Part shown: in pieces, positions 1-7,924 of the stretch
Layout of the letters: each line of letters opens with the position of its first letter
How positions within the stretch are numbered: the stretch's first letter is position 1
Origin: Variovorax sp. MHTC-1
GTDB taxonomy: Bacteria > Pseudomonadota > Gammaproteobacteria > Burkholderiales > Burkholderiaceae_C
DNA length: 64,000 nucleotides
Assembly: GCF_003984645.1 (NCBI RefSeq)
Contig: NZ_RWKI01000018.1
Span: 1 to 64,000 of the forward strand
Direction of reading: 5' to 3'
The notes under the pieces: model-generated
Told to the model about the DNA's origin: nothing
The model's input: only the letters and a program-made list of their open reading frames with translations
Database searches by the model: none
Translations under genes and position numbers: made by a program

Positions 1-236
1 CCCCCCGCGCTCCTCGTTGGCGATCGAGTGCCTTTGAGCTGAACGCGGAAGATGTCGAGAATCTGTTGGTCGGCCTTCAGCTGTATTTGAAAGTCCAACC
101 CGTAGTCGTCAGTGCCGTCGAGCCCTTTGATGATCCAGCTTCTCGGCCTGCCGCCTCTGAACGCATCTTCTGCGTCCTGACCGATCTCCTGCGCGTCTCC
201 AGTCTGTGGGTTTCCCTCGGTGTCCGATATAGGCAT
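1..236 (-). CDS. DUF4365-type protein, 5' part only (runs off left edge)
   Basis: Reading the minus strand from an ATG at 234-236 gives 78 codons without a stop up to the window edge. The protein contains RSWIIKGLDGTDDYGLDFQI followed by IFRVQLKGT. This spacing of a DDYGLDF-like acidic motif and a QLKGT strand is what I know from DUF4365 proteins, a PD-(D/E)XK nuclease-like family often found near mobile or defence loci. Function is unknown. The catalytic-looking D-D/D-F and Q-x-K residues are present in the visible part. Upstream of the ATG there is no strong ribosome site, so the start could differ. The rest of the gene lies outside the window. Confidence 0.7.
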   Translation of the reverse strand, partial: MPISDTEGNPQTGDAQEIGQDAEDAFRGGRPRSWIIKGLDGTDDYGLDFQIQLKADQQILDIFRVQLKGTRSPTRSAG

Positions 237-1157
237 TGTGGTTCGTCCCGGTCGTCCTAACAGCCTCGCGACGACGGCGCCTTTTCGACGCGCACGTTTG
301 GCCTTAACGAACTACGTCAAGGCGGCCCCGCGGGCAACGTCAGCCATCTTAAGCGTTGAGCCGTCCGCCCGGCTTCGCCGACCGGCAGGGTTTGTTCAGG
401 CCCGCTCCGGCGCCACTCAACCCACCCTGTCGTCAGCAGCGTGCGAAACGCTATTCATAGCAGCCATAGCCTTATCACGCGGCCGTTGCATCACCGTTTT
501 CCTGCCGGCAAGGCAATGGCTACGGGAGGACCGGTACTACAGGTCCAGGCCGAGATCTCCACGCAGAGGATGTTTTTGGGTCACCGTTCGGTCATCGATT
601 GCAGGTGCCTTGATCCTGCACAGGGCGCTGCCGTACTCGATCGGCTCGTACCTCATGGTGGCCGATCAGGCAAGTGTTCAGACCTCGAATTTGTCGATCA
701 CGTCGCAGACTATGAGGCCGTTGTCGTACTTGAAGTTGGCGCGGAGGACAGTGCTAGTCGCGCGATCAAACATGGCGTGTCGGATAGAGCCGTTTGCCTG
801 CGCCCCACCGTCGTCCATGAACACGCTGACAGCGGCAGGATCGGCTTCCCTGGCGAGAAGTAGCCTGCAGCATGCGCAAGCGACTTCCGCTTCCGGCAAA
901 CGCAGTCGCTCATGGCCGAGACGATGAGTGACAGCAGTCTAAAGCGGCGCTCCGAGCGTTCTGCTCAAGTAAACCCAGAACCAGAGGCACCTGTTTTTCC
1001 TGAGCGCGGACCGTCTCCTTCGCAAATGGATCGCAACCCAGTTTTCTTTGTCAAAAATGACCACAACTCATTTCTATTGCAAATCTGGGGGTCCTTACAG
1101 GGAGAAAATGACCACAACTTTAGGAAACTAAGGAAAAAGCACCCTGGGCGTCGCAAC
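237..1157. other. intergenic stretch, no convincing gene
   Basis: Overlapping open frames exist on both strands but none gives a recognisable protein. The best candidates are two short minus-strand frames at 678-899 (TTG start, 73 codons) and 537-656 (39 codons, beginning MRYEPIEYGS), which could be remnants of a decayed gene. The end near 1050-1140 is distinctly more AT-rich and holds a 15-bp direct repeat, annotated separately. The stretch may be decayed mobile DNA between the DUF4365 gene and the glmS tail copy. Confidence 0.4.
1054..1119. repeat. pair of 15-bp direct repeats next to glmS tail
   Basis: AAAATGACCACAACT occurs at 1054-1068 and again, identical, at 1105-1119, exactly 51 bp apart. 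The second copy lies 38 bp beyond the stop codon of the glmS tail at 1158. Repeated short motifs at such spacing at an element boundary are typical of transposase-binding sites at transposon ends (Tn7-like and IS21-like elements both have them). No transposase gene is present in the window next to it, so this would be a relic end. Confidence 0.45.
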
Positions 1158-1214
1158 TTACTCCACCGTCACGCTCTTCGCGAGATTCCGCGGATTGTCC
1201 ACGTTCAGACCCAT
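1158..1214 (-). pseudogene. glmS (tail only): orphan copy of the glmS 3' end
   Basis: The minus strand encodes MGLNVDNPRNLAKSVTVE followed by TAA. The string VDxPRNLAKSVTVE-stop is the invariant C-terminus of glucosamine-6-phosphate synthase GlmS. A TGA stop lies in frame four codons upstream of the ATG, so nothing of the rest of GlmS is present. This 3' end is the region recognised by TnsD of Tn7 and is also a target for integrative elements that restore the gene end. The copy is thus best read as an attTn7-like site or as a replacement tail carried by a mobile element, not as a functional gene. Confidence 0.7.
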
Positions 1215-1233
1215 GGAGTCCTTTCAGAGGTGA

Positions 1234-1905
1234 CTATCCGCGCAGCGTAAACACGACGGACAGGTATGACACCGGCTGAACCTCTACCGCCTCGATCCCA
1301 TGCAGGGCCGTGGCGTCGAAGAGAAGTGAATCTCCCACCCTGAGTTGGACCACCTTTGTCCCATACCGATAGCTCACTTCGCCCGACAACAGGTACAAGA
1401 ACTTATGACCCGGGTGCTGGAAAGTGACATAGGGCTCGGCGCCAGGCAGAAGGGTCACAAAGTAGGGTTCGACGAAGAGGTTTCCGGAAAGGATGTGGCC
1501 GATCAGTTCGTAGCGGTAGTTCGCAACGGCGCCGACGCGGTCCACCTGCACTCCCCTACCGGCCGGTACATGGGAAAAGTCAGTTCGTCCTGGCTGATCG
1601 CCAAAGAACCGCGAGATCGGCACGTTCAGCCCGCGCGCTATGCGGTAAAGGGTATCAACTGAGGGAGACACCAAGCCCCGCTCGATGCGAGACAGCATCG
1701 ATGCAGAAATGCCGGAAGCGGCTGCGACCTTGCCAGCCGAGACCCCCGCCGCGAGACGCAGGGCGCGTACCTGAGCGCCGACCTCGCATGCAGCAGCGCC
1801 GCGCGTTGGTTCGGTTTCGAAAGCAGGACGGCTACGTGACGGCAAGACCGGGAGCTTTGGCGGGCGCGCCGTCGGAAAGGGAGATGCGACCTGTCTAAGA
1901 CTCAT
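1234..1905 (-). CDS. XRE-family regulator with C-terminal cupin domain
   Basis: Predicted 223-residue DNA-binding regulator. Residues around 45-105 form an XRE helix-turn-helix (VRALRLAAGVSAGKVAAASG...SMLSRIERG...PSVDTLYRIARGL). The C-terminal half is a cupin barrel (FVTLLPGAEPYVTFQHPGHK, then LLSGEVSYRYG), the usual two-domain layout of HipB/PuuR-like regulators that sense a small ligand in the cupin. I chose ATG 1905 because GGAG lies seven bases upstream; the frame stays open further 5' but looks non-coding. It is transcribed in the same direction as the Bug-chorismate mutase operon and may control it, which is inference. It diverges from the small XRE gene at 2140 across a shared promoter region. 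Confidence 0.85.
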   Translation of the reverse strand: MSLRQVASPFPTARPPKLPVLPSRSRPAFETEPTRGAAACEVGAQVRALRLAAGVSAGKVAAASGISASMLSRIERGLVSPSVDTLYRIARGLNVPISRFFGDQPGRTDFSHVPAGRGVQVDRVGAVANYRYELIGHILSGNLFVEPYFVTLLPGAEPYVTFQHPGHKFLYLLSGEVSYRYGTKVVQLRVGDSLLFDATALHGIEAVEVQPVSYLSVVFTLRG

Positions 1906-2096
1906 ACCAGTGCTCCAGTCCCCGGTCGCAGCGTCGCGACAAAGCAGACGGACCTTGCGGTGCGGCGCCCCGCCCTCCCCCATGGCGCCAAAGCTCAATG
2001 ACGCCGACTCCTCGGATGAGCTTGTGCTTATGCGACCTAAAGGCGAGCCGGGGTAGGTCAAATAGGGTTGGGGTTTGCATTGGCGATGTTATCTAT

Positions 2097-2108
2097 AGAC
2101 ACGTGTCT
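2097..2108. promoter_or_regulatory. 12-bp palindrome between divergent XRE regulators
   Basis: AGACACGTGTCT is a perfect 12-bp palindrome 32 bp ahead of the ATG at 2140 and about 190 bp ahead of the XRE-cupin gene on the other strand. It lies in the only AT-richer piece of this gap (TTATCTATAGACACG...TTTTGTCAAC). The position suits an operator for one or both XRE regulators. No binding data; inference from symmetry and location. Confidence 0.5.
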
Positions 2109-2139
2109 TTTGTCAACAGCCACGCCAAAGTCATGCGCA

Positions 2140-2403
2140 ATGCGACCCAGCCGCAACGCGCTCCTTCTTGAAGCTCTTGGCCTCGTGCTCAAGGAGCGGA
2201 GGCTTGAACTCGGCCTTACACAGGAAGACGTTGCGGGGGAAGCCGAGATCGATCGCCCATTCGTGACGCTGATCGAGGTTGCGCGCAAGCAGCCCACTGT
2301 CAGCGTTTTTTGGAAGCTCGCTGGTGCGTTGCAAATTGCACCGGGCGACTTAGCCTCACGCGTAGATCAGCGTTATTCAAAGATTTCGAAGCGTTCAGGT
2401 TGA
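2140..2403 (+). CDS. small XRE-family transcriptional regulator
   Basis: 87-residue protein that is almost entirely a helix-turn-helix domain: LGLVLKERRLELGLTQEDVAGEAEIDRPFVTLIEVARKQPTV read as helix 1-5, with the usual LTQEDVA recognition pair. The ATG at 2140 (MRPSRNALLLEALG) was preferred to an upstream in-frame ATG at 2068 because the extra N-terminal residues have no domain and would run through the palindromic operator region. Such short XRE proteins are common as autoregulated controllers of mobile elements or restriction systems. No partner gene follows it; a terminator does, then the convergent 2524-3144 gene. Confidence 0.75.
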   Translation: MRPSRNALLLEALGLVLKERRLELGLTQEDVAGEAEIDRPFVTLIEVARKQPTVSVFWKLAGALQIAPGDLASRVDQRYSKISKRSG

Positions 2404-2430
2404 GCGCCAGGGCCGAACCGTGGCGCTTTT
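2403..2430 (+). terminator. Rho-independent terminator after small XRE gene
   Basis: AGCGCCA (2403-2409) pairs with TGGCGCT (2421-2427), with a short loop, followed by TTTT. It directly follows the stop codon of the small XRE gene on the plus strand. Confidence 0.7.
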
Positions 2431-2523
2431 CGCTAGGTCAACCCGATAGCCGGGCCAGGCTCTGGAGCACACGGCTCTTCCCTGACGCCGAGACGGCCTT
2501 TCAGAGACCCAGGTCCTTTGGCT

Positions 2524-3144
2524 TCAACAGTCGCCAGGCTTAGACGACCAACCTGTTCGTTCCCGATACTGCCGAGCGACTGGGCTGTCCTTCCAGACCA
2601 CGGCCCTCCCTTCGTCGACCGCTTCGCGTCCGTAGACGATCCACGCGTCGCAGATGGTGCCGATGGGCTCGATCACCTCAAAGCGCTCAGCGTGTGCCTC
2701 CGCGAAGGACGCGAACACGATGCCCGCGTCGAAGCGTCCTTCGGTCAGGCCGGCCTGAACCGCGAGCACCGTGGGTTCGTGCACAACGGTCGGCCAGGCG
2801 GAAAGGTCGGCATAGCTCTGCGTGGCAGGCTGCACGCCCACCTTGCTGGCGCCCTTCCCGCTTCCGATGGAGCGGACCAGTGCCATGGGACGGCTGGGGG
2901 AAATGAAGGCGTCGACCACCACCATGGACGTTCGATAGGTGCCCGTGATCTCGGCGGCCGCGGGATGAACGGCGCATTGCAGCAGATAGTCCGCCTCGCC
3001 TGCAATCAGCGCGCGAGCTCCGGCGTGGAAGTCGTCGAACAGCACAATGCGCGCGGCTTCCGCGATGCCATGCGCGCCGAGGTACTGCTGGAGAACGAAG
3101 TGGTGGTTGCTGCCCTCACGGCCCAGCGTCGAGAAAGTGAGCAT
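2524..3144 (-). CDS. prephenate dehydratase/decarboxylase-like protein (BacA-like size)
   Basis: 206-residue protein starting MLTFSTLGREGSNHHFVLQQYL. The TxGxEGS(N/T)-x-x-F/A opening is that of the prephenate dehydratase catalytic fold, but the TRDTA-like catalytic motif of dehydratases is not visible and there is no C-terminal ACT domain. Length and opening resemble BacA, the prephenate decarboxylase of bacilysin synthesis (about 204 residues). It sits 130 bp after a chorismate mutase gene on the same strand, so prephenate or amino-prephenate is a reasonable substrate. Start ATG 3144 was chosen because homology begins there; an upstream in-frame start at 3309 would overlap the mutase gene. 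The exact reaction is not established; a ligand-binding role remains possible. Confidence 0.65.
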   Translation of the reverse strand: MLTFSTLGREGSNHHFVLQQYLGAHGIAEAARIVLFDDFHAGARALIAGEADYLLQCAVHPAAAEITGTYRTSMVVVDAFISPSRPMALVRSIGSGKGASKVGVQPATQSYADLSAWPTVVHEPTVLAVQAGLTEGRFDAGIVFASFAEAHAERFEVIEPIGTICDAWIVYGREAVDEGRAVVWKDSPVARQYRERTGWSSKPGDC

Positions 3145-3274
3145 GTGCTTCAGCAGTAGAGCATGGCTTCTGGGAGATGATCGACCTTGAACGCTGCCTT
3201 TTCGAGATTCTCGGCGCTCGCGCGCTGCTGGCGATGCCTCGACCGGCTCTTGTCCGAATGGAAGATGAGCGGCT

Positions 3275-3682
3275 TCATGCAGGCTTTGCGGGCACGCCGA
3301 TGATCTCATCCTCCAGGCGGCAGGTCTCCGTGATGATTAGCTCGTAGAGGGCGCGCAGGAAGATCGGGCTCATGCCGTGCTCGGCTGCGAAGGCTGCCGC
3401 ACGTTCCTGCACCACCCCGATGCGGTGGGGCTGCATCATCGGGATCGCATGGTCGCGCTTGTGGCGTCCGATCCGGCAGCAGCAGTCAAGCCTCTGCCGC
3501 AAGGTTTCGAGCAGCGTCCTGTCCAGGCCGTCGAGCTCGTCGCGCAGCGACTGCAGGGTCTGCTGGGCTTCCTCGCTGCTGCTGGCAGAGCCTGTGCTCC
3601 CGCTCTGCGGAGCCGAGATTGCGTCATTGGCCGCGGCGTGGGCTTCCTGGCGCCCACCCGGGCGCGGTTGTTCTGAATTCAT
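3275..3682 (-). CDS. chorismate mutase, AroQ-type (PapB-like)
   Basis: 135-residue protein with an all-helical AroQ chorismate mutase domain: LRDELDGLDRTLLETLRQRL, then RIGRHKRD, then MMQPHRIGVVQERAAAFAAEHG and a C-terminal YELIITETCRLEDE. The Q-P-x-R-x-x-x-V-x-E-R-A stretch is the pattern I associate with the 4-amino-4-deoxychorismate mutase (PapB-like) clade, so the substrate may be chorismate or aminodeoxychorismate. The first 45 residues are low-complexity and probably disordered. The start is well supported: AAGGAG lies eight bases before the ATG, overlapping the end of the Bug gene whose stop is 11 bp upstream. It is the middle gene of a three-gene operon. Confidence 0.8.
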   Translation of the reverse strand: MNSEQPRPGGRQEAHAAANDAISAPQSGSTGSASSSEEAQQTLQSLRDELDGLDRTLLETLRQRLDCCCRIGRHKRDHAIPMMQPHRIGVVQERAAAFAAEHGMSPIFLRALYELIITETCRLEDEIIGVPAKPA

Positions 3683-3693
3683 GCTGAGTCTCC

Positions 3694-4743
3694 TTACTCG
3701 AGCTTGATGCCCTGGCTCGCGATGATCTGGGTGAGCGCTGCCGTGTCCGCCTTCATCCGCCGGACCAGCGCCTCGCCCGATATGCCGGCTGCCTCGTAGC
3801 CATGCTGGAAGAGCTTCTGCCGCACCTCGGGCGAGCGGATGACTTCCGAGAGGACCTGGGTCAGGCGCTGAACGATAGGGGCGGGCAGGCTGGCGGGGGC
3901 AGCCGCAGCGGTCCAGATCTCGAGCTCGAAATCCTTGAGTCCTGCTTCCTGCAAGCTCGGGTACTCGGGCACGAGTGTGGAGCGGCGCGCCGAGGTCACG
4001 CCGATCGCACGCAGCTTTCCGGCCTTGACCTGTACTTCGGCAAGACCTGGCGGAAGGAGCGCCAGTTGCAGCTGAGCACTGACCAGGCCGGTGATGACCT
4101 GCGGATTGCCCTGGTAAGGCACGTGCACAGCACCGATTCCGGTGCGGGCCTTGAGGAGCTCCATGCCGAGGTGGCCGATCGTGCCGATGCCGGGCGTGCC
4201 GTAGCTCCAGCTGCTGCCGGCGGCGCGCGCCGCGTCGAGAAAGCCGCGGGCCTGGGCCTTCGAGACCTCCGGCGTCGTGGCGAGCACCAGAGGTGCGGTG
4301 CAGATGATGCTGAGCGGCACCAGGTCCTTTTGCGGGTCGTAGGGGGTCGCCGGGTTGAGGACCTTGGCGATGGTCATGTTGCCGTTGATGAGGATGCCGA
4401 CCGTGTGCTTGTCGGTGGACTTCGCGACGATGTCAGCCGCGATGTTGCCGCTCGCACCCGGATGGTTCTCAACCACCACCGGCTGCCCCAGCGCCCTTGC
4501 CATGGGCATGGCCAGGACGCGTGCCACGAAGTCCGGCGACGAACCGCCGCCGAAGCCGACGATCAGGCGCAGCGGTCGCGTCGGCCAGTTCAGGTCCGCG
4601 GGATGGGTGCTCGAGGTGCCCGGCTGACTTGGGTGGGTAAGACTCCCACCGGACGATTGCGCGAAGGCGACGCCGGCGCAAGCGAGCGCGCCGAAAATGC
4701 ACAGTAGGCGCGTGGCAAGTGTTCGAAAAAATAGGAAGGACAT
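3694..4743 (-). CDS. Bug-type solute-binding protein (tripartite tricarboxylate transporter family)
   Basis: 349-residue periplasmic binding protein. Residues 1-28 form a signal peptide ending AGVAFA. The mature part has the Bug-family landmarks: WPTRPLRLIVGFGGGSSPDFVAR near the N-terminus, GQPVVVENHPGASGNIAAD, and the late YPSLQEAGLKDFE. Bug proteins bind carboxylates or aromatic acids outside the cell membrane, mostly as orphan sensors or feeding TctAB permeases; no TctA or TctB gene is in the window. It is the first gene of an operon with a chorismate mutase and a prephenate-type enzyme, suggesting an aromatic or carboxylic ligand. ATG 4743 was chosen for the signal peptide; the open frame extends much further upstream without protein-like sequence. 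Confidence 0.88.
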   Translation of the reverse strand: MSFLFFRTLATRLLCIFGALACAGVAFAQSSGGSLTHPSQPGTSSTHPADLNWPTRPLRLIVGFGGGSSPDFVARVLAMPMARALGQPVVVENHPGASGNIAADIVAKSTDKHTVGILINGNMTIAKVLNPATPYDPQKDLVPLSIICTAPLVLATTPEVSKAQARGFLDAARAAGSSWSYGTPGIGTIGHLGMELLKARTGIGAVHVPYQGNPQVITGLVSAQLQLALLPPGLAEVQVKAGKLRAIGVTSARRSTLVPEYPSLQEAGLKDFELEIWTAAAAPASLPAPIVQRLTQVLSEVIRSPEVRQKLFQHGYEAAGISGEALVRRMKADTAALTQIIASQGIKLE

Positions 4744-5750
4744 GGCAAGAGAAGTTGGGAATCGGAAGCCAAGTCTTTCTTCGACAACGCGCCGAATCAA
4801 CTCCTGCTTGGTGCGCAAGAAAGCTCCGCACCGGCTCGGCGACTCGCGGACCCGACTCGCGAGGAGCGGGTGCAGCCGGAACCTCGTCGCACTTGCTTGG
4901 CGTGCAAGATTGCTGTCGAGCACTGGTGGCGCGCTTGGGCACTGCAGCCGCGTCGCGGCACGCGCGTACGTCGATTTTTGCTGCGTCTTCGTGTCAGCTG
5001 CGGGCATCGCGGCGGTCACTGGTTTCAAGCGCGGACATGCGAATGTCGACTTCTGGAACCTGTGCGAAGTGGTCCGTTGGAAGGCGCCTGTCGTGCGCCT
5101 GCGGTGCACGCCGTCCAGCTGTTGAAAGACCGATCGCTGCCCGCGGCTGCGACGTTGCGGCGCTATGCAGCGACTGCACTGAAGACACGCACTTGAATGG
5201 ACAGACGTATCACGAGCCCGGTCGATCAACGGGTTCGCGACCTTTGTGTAACCCGCATATCGAGGCGCTCGGCGTGCGCGATGGTGTCGGTCGATACGGC
5301 GCTTGAGTGCAGACCCTCCGCTCGCTCTGGACGACGGACGCCACGGCGACCTCGCGCTCCGCGCATCGCAGAGCCGCCGTCAACGACGCGCGCGAAGAGG
5401 CACGGGCAACAATCCGCTGCATCAAGCGGTCAACTGCAGTTGGTGATGTCACGCCGCAGAAAGTCGCAGCGCCGAGAGCTTGGCTGCCCTTCCCGCCCTG
5501 CCCTGCCCGGCCCAGCACAACCCCACACCGGGTCGATCCGATTCAGGTGCTTGGCGTCGATCCATTGCTCGGGTGCTGGTTCGCCTGTTCCGACCTGAGC
5601 TTCCGGGCGTGCCCGCGCCGGTCCTGCTCATTGCGCTCGACGGTCATGAAACTGCGGATGCTTCGTTGAAGCTCATGCGCGGCACGACCTGACGCGGGCT
5701 GGCCACGCGGGCCGGGTGCTCCGCGGCACTCGGCCACCAACACGCCTGGC
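4744..5750. other. 1-kb intergenic stretch, nothing recognised
   Basis: All six frames were read. Several overlapping arginine- and alanine-rich open frames are present, as expected by chance in GC-rich DNA, but none has a domain, a good start context or a plausible composition. The stretch must contain the promoter of the Bug operon near 4744-4900. Polypyrimidine-rich segments such as 5487-5525 stand out, without known function. Confidence 0.5.
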
Positions 5751-7640
5751 CTAGCCGGGTCGCTGTCTCGCCAGGTACATCGAGGTCGTGCGCGGCAATG
5801 CATGGCCCAGGTTGTTCTGCACCACCTGCAGGGGCACCGGCGCCTGCCCTTCCCTTCCCCGCAAGGCATGCGATCCATGGGAATGGCGCAGCCAGTGCGT
5901 GCTGGCCTTCCTGAGGTGCTCGGCGTCGGCCGCATCGATGCCCTGTGCGGCGCGCGCGAGGAACGCCTTGATGGCCTGGTAAAGGCCCGAGGCCGACCAG
6001 GCGGCCGGGCGCTCGATTCCTGTTTCAAACCGCGCCAACACGGGGACGCCCCTGTTGCAGGGCGCATCCACTTGTCGATCGAAGCCGTGGCGCGCCAGCT
6101 CGTCCCCCAACTCTTCAACCAGCTCGGGGGGCACCGGCACCTGGCGGCGGCCACCATCCTTGCCGGTCACCGAGAGCAGCCAGGCGCTCGCTGTCGAATC
6201 ATCTGCCGTCGCCGCGTTCTGCCGCTGCAGGTCCTCGCAGCGCACGCTCGTGATTTCGGCCAAGCGCAGCCCGATCGCATACAGCCAGCGCATGGCTCGG
6301 CGCAGGCGCCGCCCGGCTTCGGTGTCCACATGGGCGCGCAGCAGCGCATCGATGTGCTCCCATTGCGCGAAGCTCAAGCTGCGGTTCGCGCCGAGCCGGC
6401 GCTGCGGGTCCGGGGGCAGTTGCGATTCGGCAAAGGGGTTGCCCGTCACGTAGCCCTGGCTCACCAGGAACGCGAACAGGCTGCGAAGAATGATCAGGGA
6501 TTGGCGCAGCGCCACCGGCGTCAGCGCGCCCTCCAGCGGTCTCCACATCGGTGACCAGCGCTGGTGATGGCGCGGCCCGCACCAGGCGGCGGGCGGCTCA
6601 GCGAGGAAGGCTTGATAGGCGCTCGCGTCTTCGCTGGTGAGCGAGGACAGCGCCTTGCCGCGCTCCAGCACCGCCCAGAGCAGCAGCCGTTCCGCTTCCT
6701 TGCGGTACGAGCGCTGGGTGGCCGACAAGGATCCTTGGGCGGCGTCGCCGCCCTTCGAAGCCAGCCACGCGCCGATCGCCTCATGGTCGTTGGCGGCTCT
6801 CAGCCGGCAGGCCTCTTGCGGGGCACGGCCGCTTCCTGTGCGGCCGTCGAGGCCGGCAGGCAGCACGAACTTCTCATAGGGCAACAGGGCCGTGGCGGCC
6901 GGGACCACCGAGGCCAGGGCGGCCGGGCTCAGCTGTGCGCGCGGCTGCGCCGCGTGCACCCCGACGCGCAATCCCAGCAACTGCTCGTTGGCATGCAGCC
7001 AATCCAGGATCCGCGCGGCCTTGCGTTCGCCCACGCCCGGCACATGCGTCCACCAGCGCGCACCGATGCAGTTGATCCGCGCCACCAGCGCGGACAGCGT
7101 CGGAAGGCCCGCGCGCTCGAGGCGCTCGGCGAGCGCCGGATGCAGCCAGGCGGCCACGCTGTCGCCGGCACGAGGATCCTGCGCGACCAGGCTCTCGAGC
7201 CAGCGCAGCGCCTCGAGCTGGCGCTCGATGACGCGCGCACGCCGGGACGGCTGGCCGTTGCCCGCCCTGCCCCGCCCCGGCCCGCTGCCGCCCTGCGGGT
7301 AGGCGGCTTCGTAGGCCTCGACCTGTTCGGCCTCCGAGAAATCCTCCATCCCCTGGGCCTGCGCGAACTCGGCCAGGCTCGGCAGCGCCGAGGCAGCGGT
7401 GAAGCGCTCGGGGTCGAGGAGGATCAGGCGCGCGGTGCCGGGCTTGTGTTCGCGGCGCGCGGCCGCCGCAAAAGCGTCGCGGATCCAGGCGATCGTGCGG
7501 CGCACGGTGCGCAGGTCGACGTGCTCGCCCTCCAGGCGCAGGTAGCGATCCCAGCTGGCGCGTTCATCGACCCCCTGGGCGAGCGCCCGCATGAAGGCGA
7601 AGTGGCCACGGTGCAGCTTGCGCGGGGGCGTCTTTTTCAC
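5751..7640 (-). CDS. large tyrosine recombinase (DUF3701-type integrase)
   Basis: 629-residue site-specific recombinase. The N-terminal third (KLHRGHFAFMRALAQGVDE..., helical) matches my memory of the DUF3701 module found at the front of plasmid and phage integrases in Burkholderiales. The C-terminal catalytic domain shows the first arginine region (AIGLRLAEITSVRCEDL), the HWLRHSHGSHAL box, LGH, and the tyrosine in TTSMYL near the end. The start is GTG 7640, whose GTGA overlaps the stop of the preceding small gene, so translation is coupled although there is no ribosome site of its own. It is the last gene of a three-gene unit. Such integrases may resolve plasmid multimers or move an element; no att site is evident beside it. 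Confidence 0.85.
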   Translation of the reverse strand: MKKTPPRKLHRGHFAFMRALAQGVDERASWDRYLRLEGEHVDLRTVRRTIAWIRDAFAAAARREHKPGTARLILLDPERFTAASALPSLAEFAQAQGMEDFSEAEQVEAYEAAYPQGGSGPGRGRAGNGQPSRRARVIERQLEALRWLESLVAQDPRAGDSVAAWLHPALAERLERAGLPTLSALVARINCIGARWWTHVPGVGERKAARILDWLHANEQLLGLRVGVHAAQPRAQLSPAALASVVPAATALLPYEKFVLPAGLDGRTGSGRAPQEACRLRAANDHEAIGAWLASKGGDAAQGSLSATQRSYRKEAERLLLWAVLERGKALSSLTSEDASAYQAFLAEPPAAWCGPRHHQRWSPMWRPLEGALTPVALRQSLIILRSLFAFLVSQGYVTGNPFAESQLPPDPQRRLGANRSLSFAQWEHIDALLRAHVDTEAGRRLRRAMRWLYAIGLRLAEITSVRCEDLQRQNAATADDSTASAWLLSVTGKDGGRRQVPVPPELVEELGDELARHGFDRQVDAPCNRGVPVLARFETGIERPAAWSASGLYQAIKAFLARAAQGIDAADAEHLRKASTHWLRHSHGSHALRGREGQAPVPLQVVQNNLGHALPRTTSMYLARQRPG

Positions 7641-7924
7641 GAGGAGGGGGTGGGGCCGGATGAGGGGCCGGATGAGGGGCCGCCTGGGGGGCGGGTCTGC
7701 CAGAACTTCCACCAGGGGCGCGGTGGGCGCGCCGGCGGCGGCAACTCCAGGGCGCGGCTGGCACGAACGCGCTGGCGCAACTCGACTTCGAGGGCGTGCG
7801 CCACGCCAAAGGCCTGCTCGGCGCCGCGCGAGGCGCGTGCGCGCCATTCCACGGCCAGGCGCTCGAGCTCCTGGTCTGCCAATTCGGCCAGTTCCTCGGG
7901 AGTCGGGACGCGGTGGCGGCTCAT
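7637..7924 (-). CDS. small conserved-looking protein between membrane protein and integrase
   Basis: 95-residue protein: helical, charged first two thirds (ELAELADQELERLAVEWRARA) and a proline-rich tail with a WWKFW cluster and GPSSGPSSG repeats encoded by tandem GGGGCCGGAT-type repeats near 7655-7685. No known domain. The ATG at 7924 overlaps the previous stop as ATGA, and its own stop overlaps the integrase GTG as GTGA, so it is translationally coupled on both sides. This strongly supports it being a real gene, perhaps an accessory factor of the recombinase (inference). The integrase frame is open through this region as well but is not the reading frame used here. Confidence 0.7.
   Translation of the reverse strand: MSRHRVPTPEELAELADQELERLAVEWRARASRGAEQAFGVAHALEVELRQRVRASRALELPPPARPPRPWWKFWQTRPPGGPSSGPSSGPTPSS

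Noticed and set aside
678..899. Small minus-strand genes between the DUF4365 gene and the glmS tail
   Set aside because: TTG start, no homology, no ribosome site; kept only as a remark in the intergenic entry.
1..1250. Live Tn7-like transposon
   Set aside because: No tnsABCD-type genes and no TGT...ACA end with the usual multiple 22-bp sites are visible; only the glmS tail and a repeat pair.
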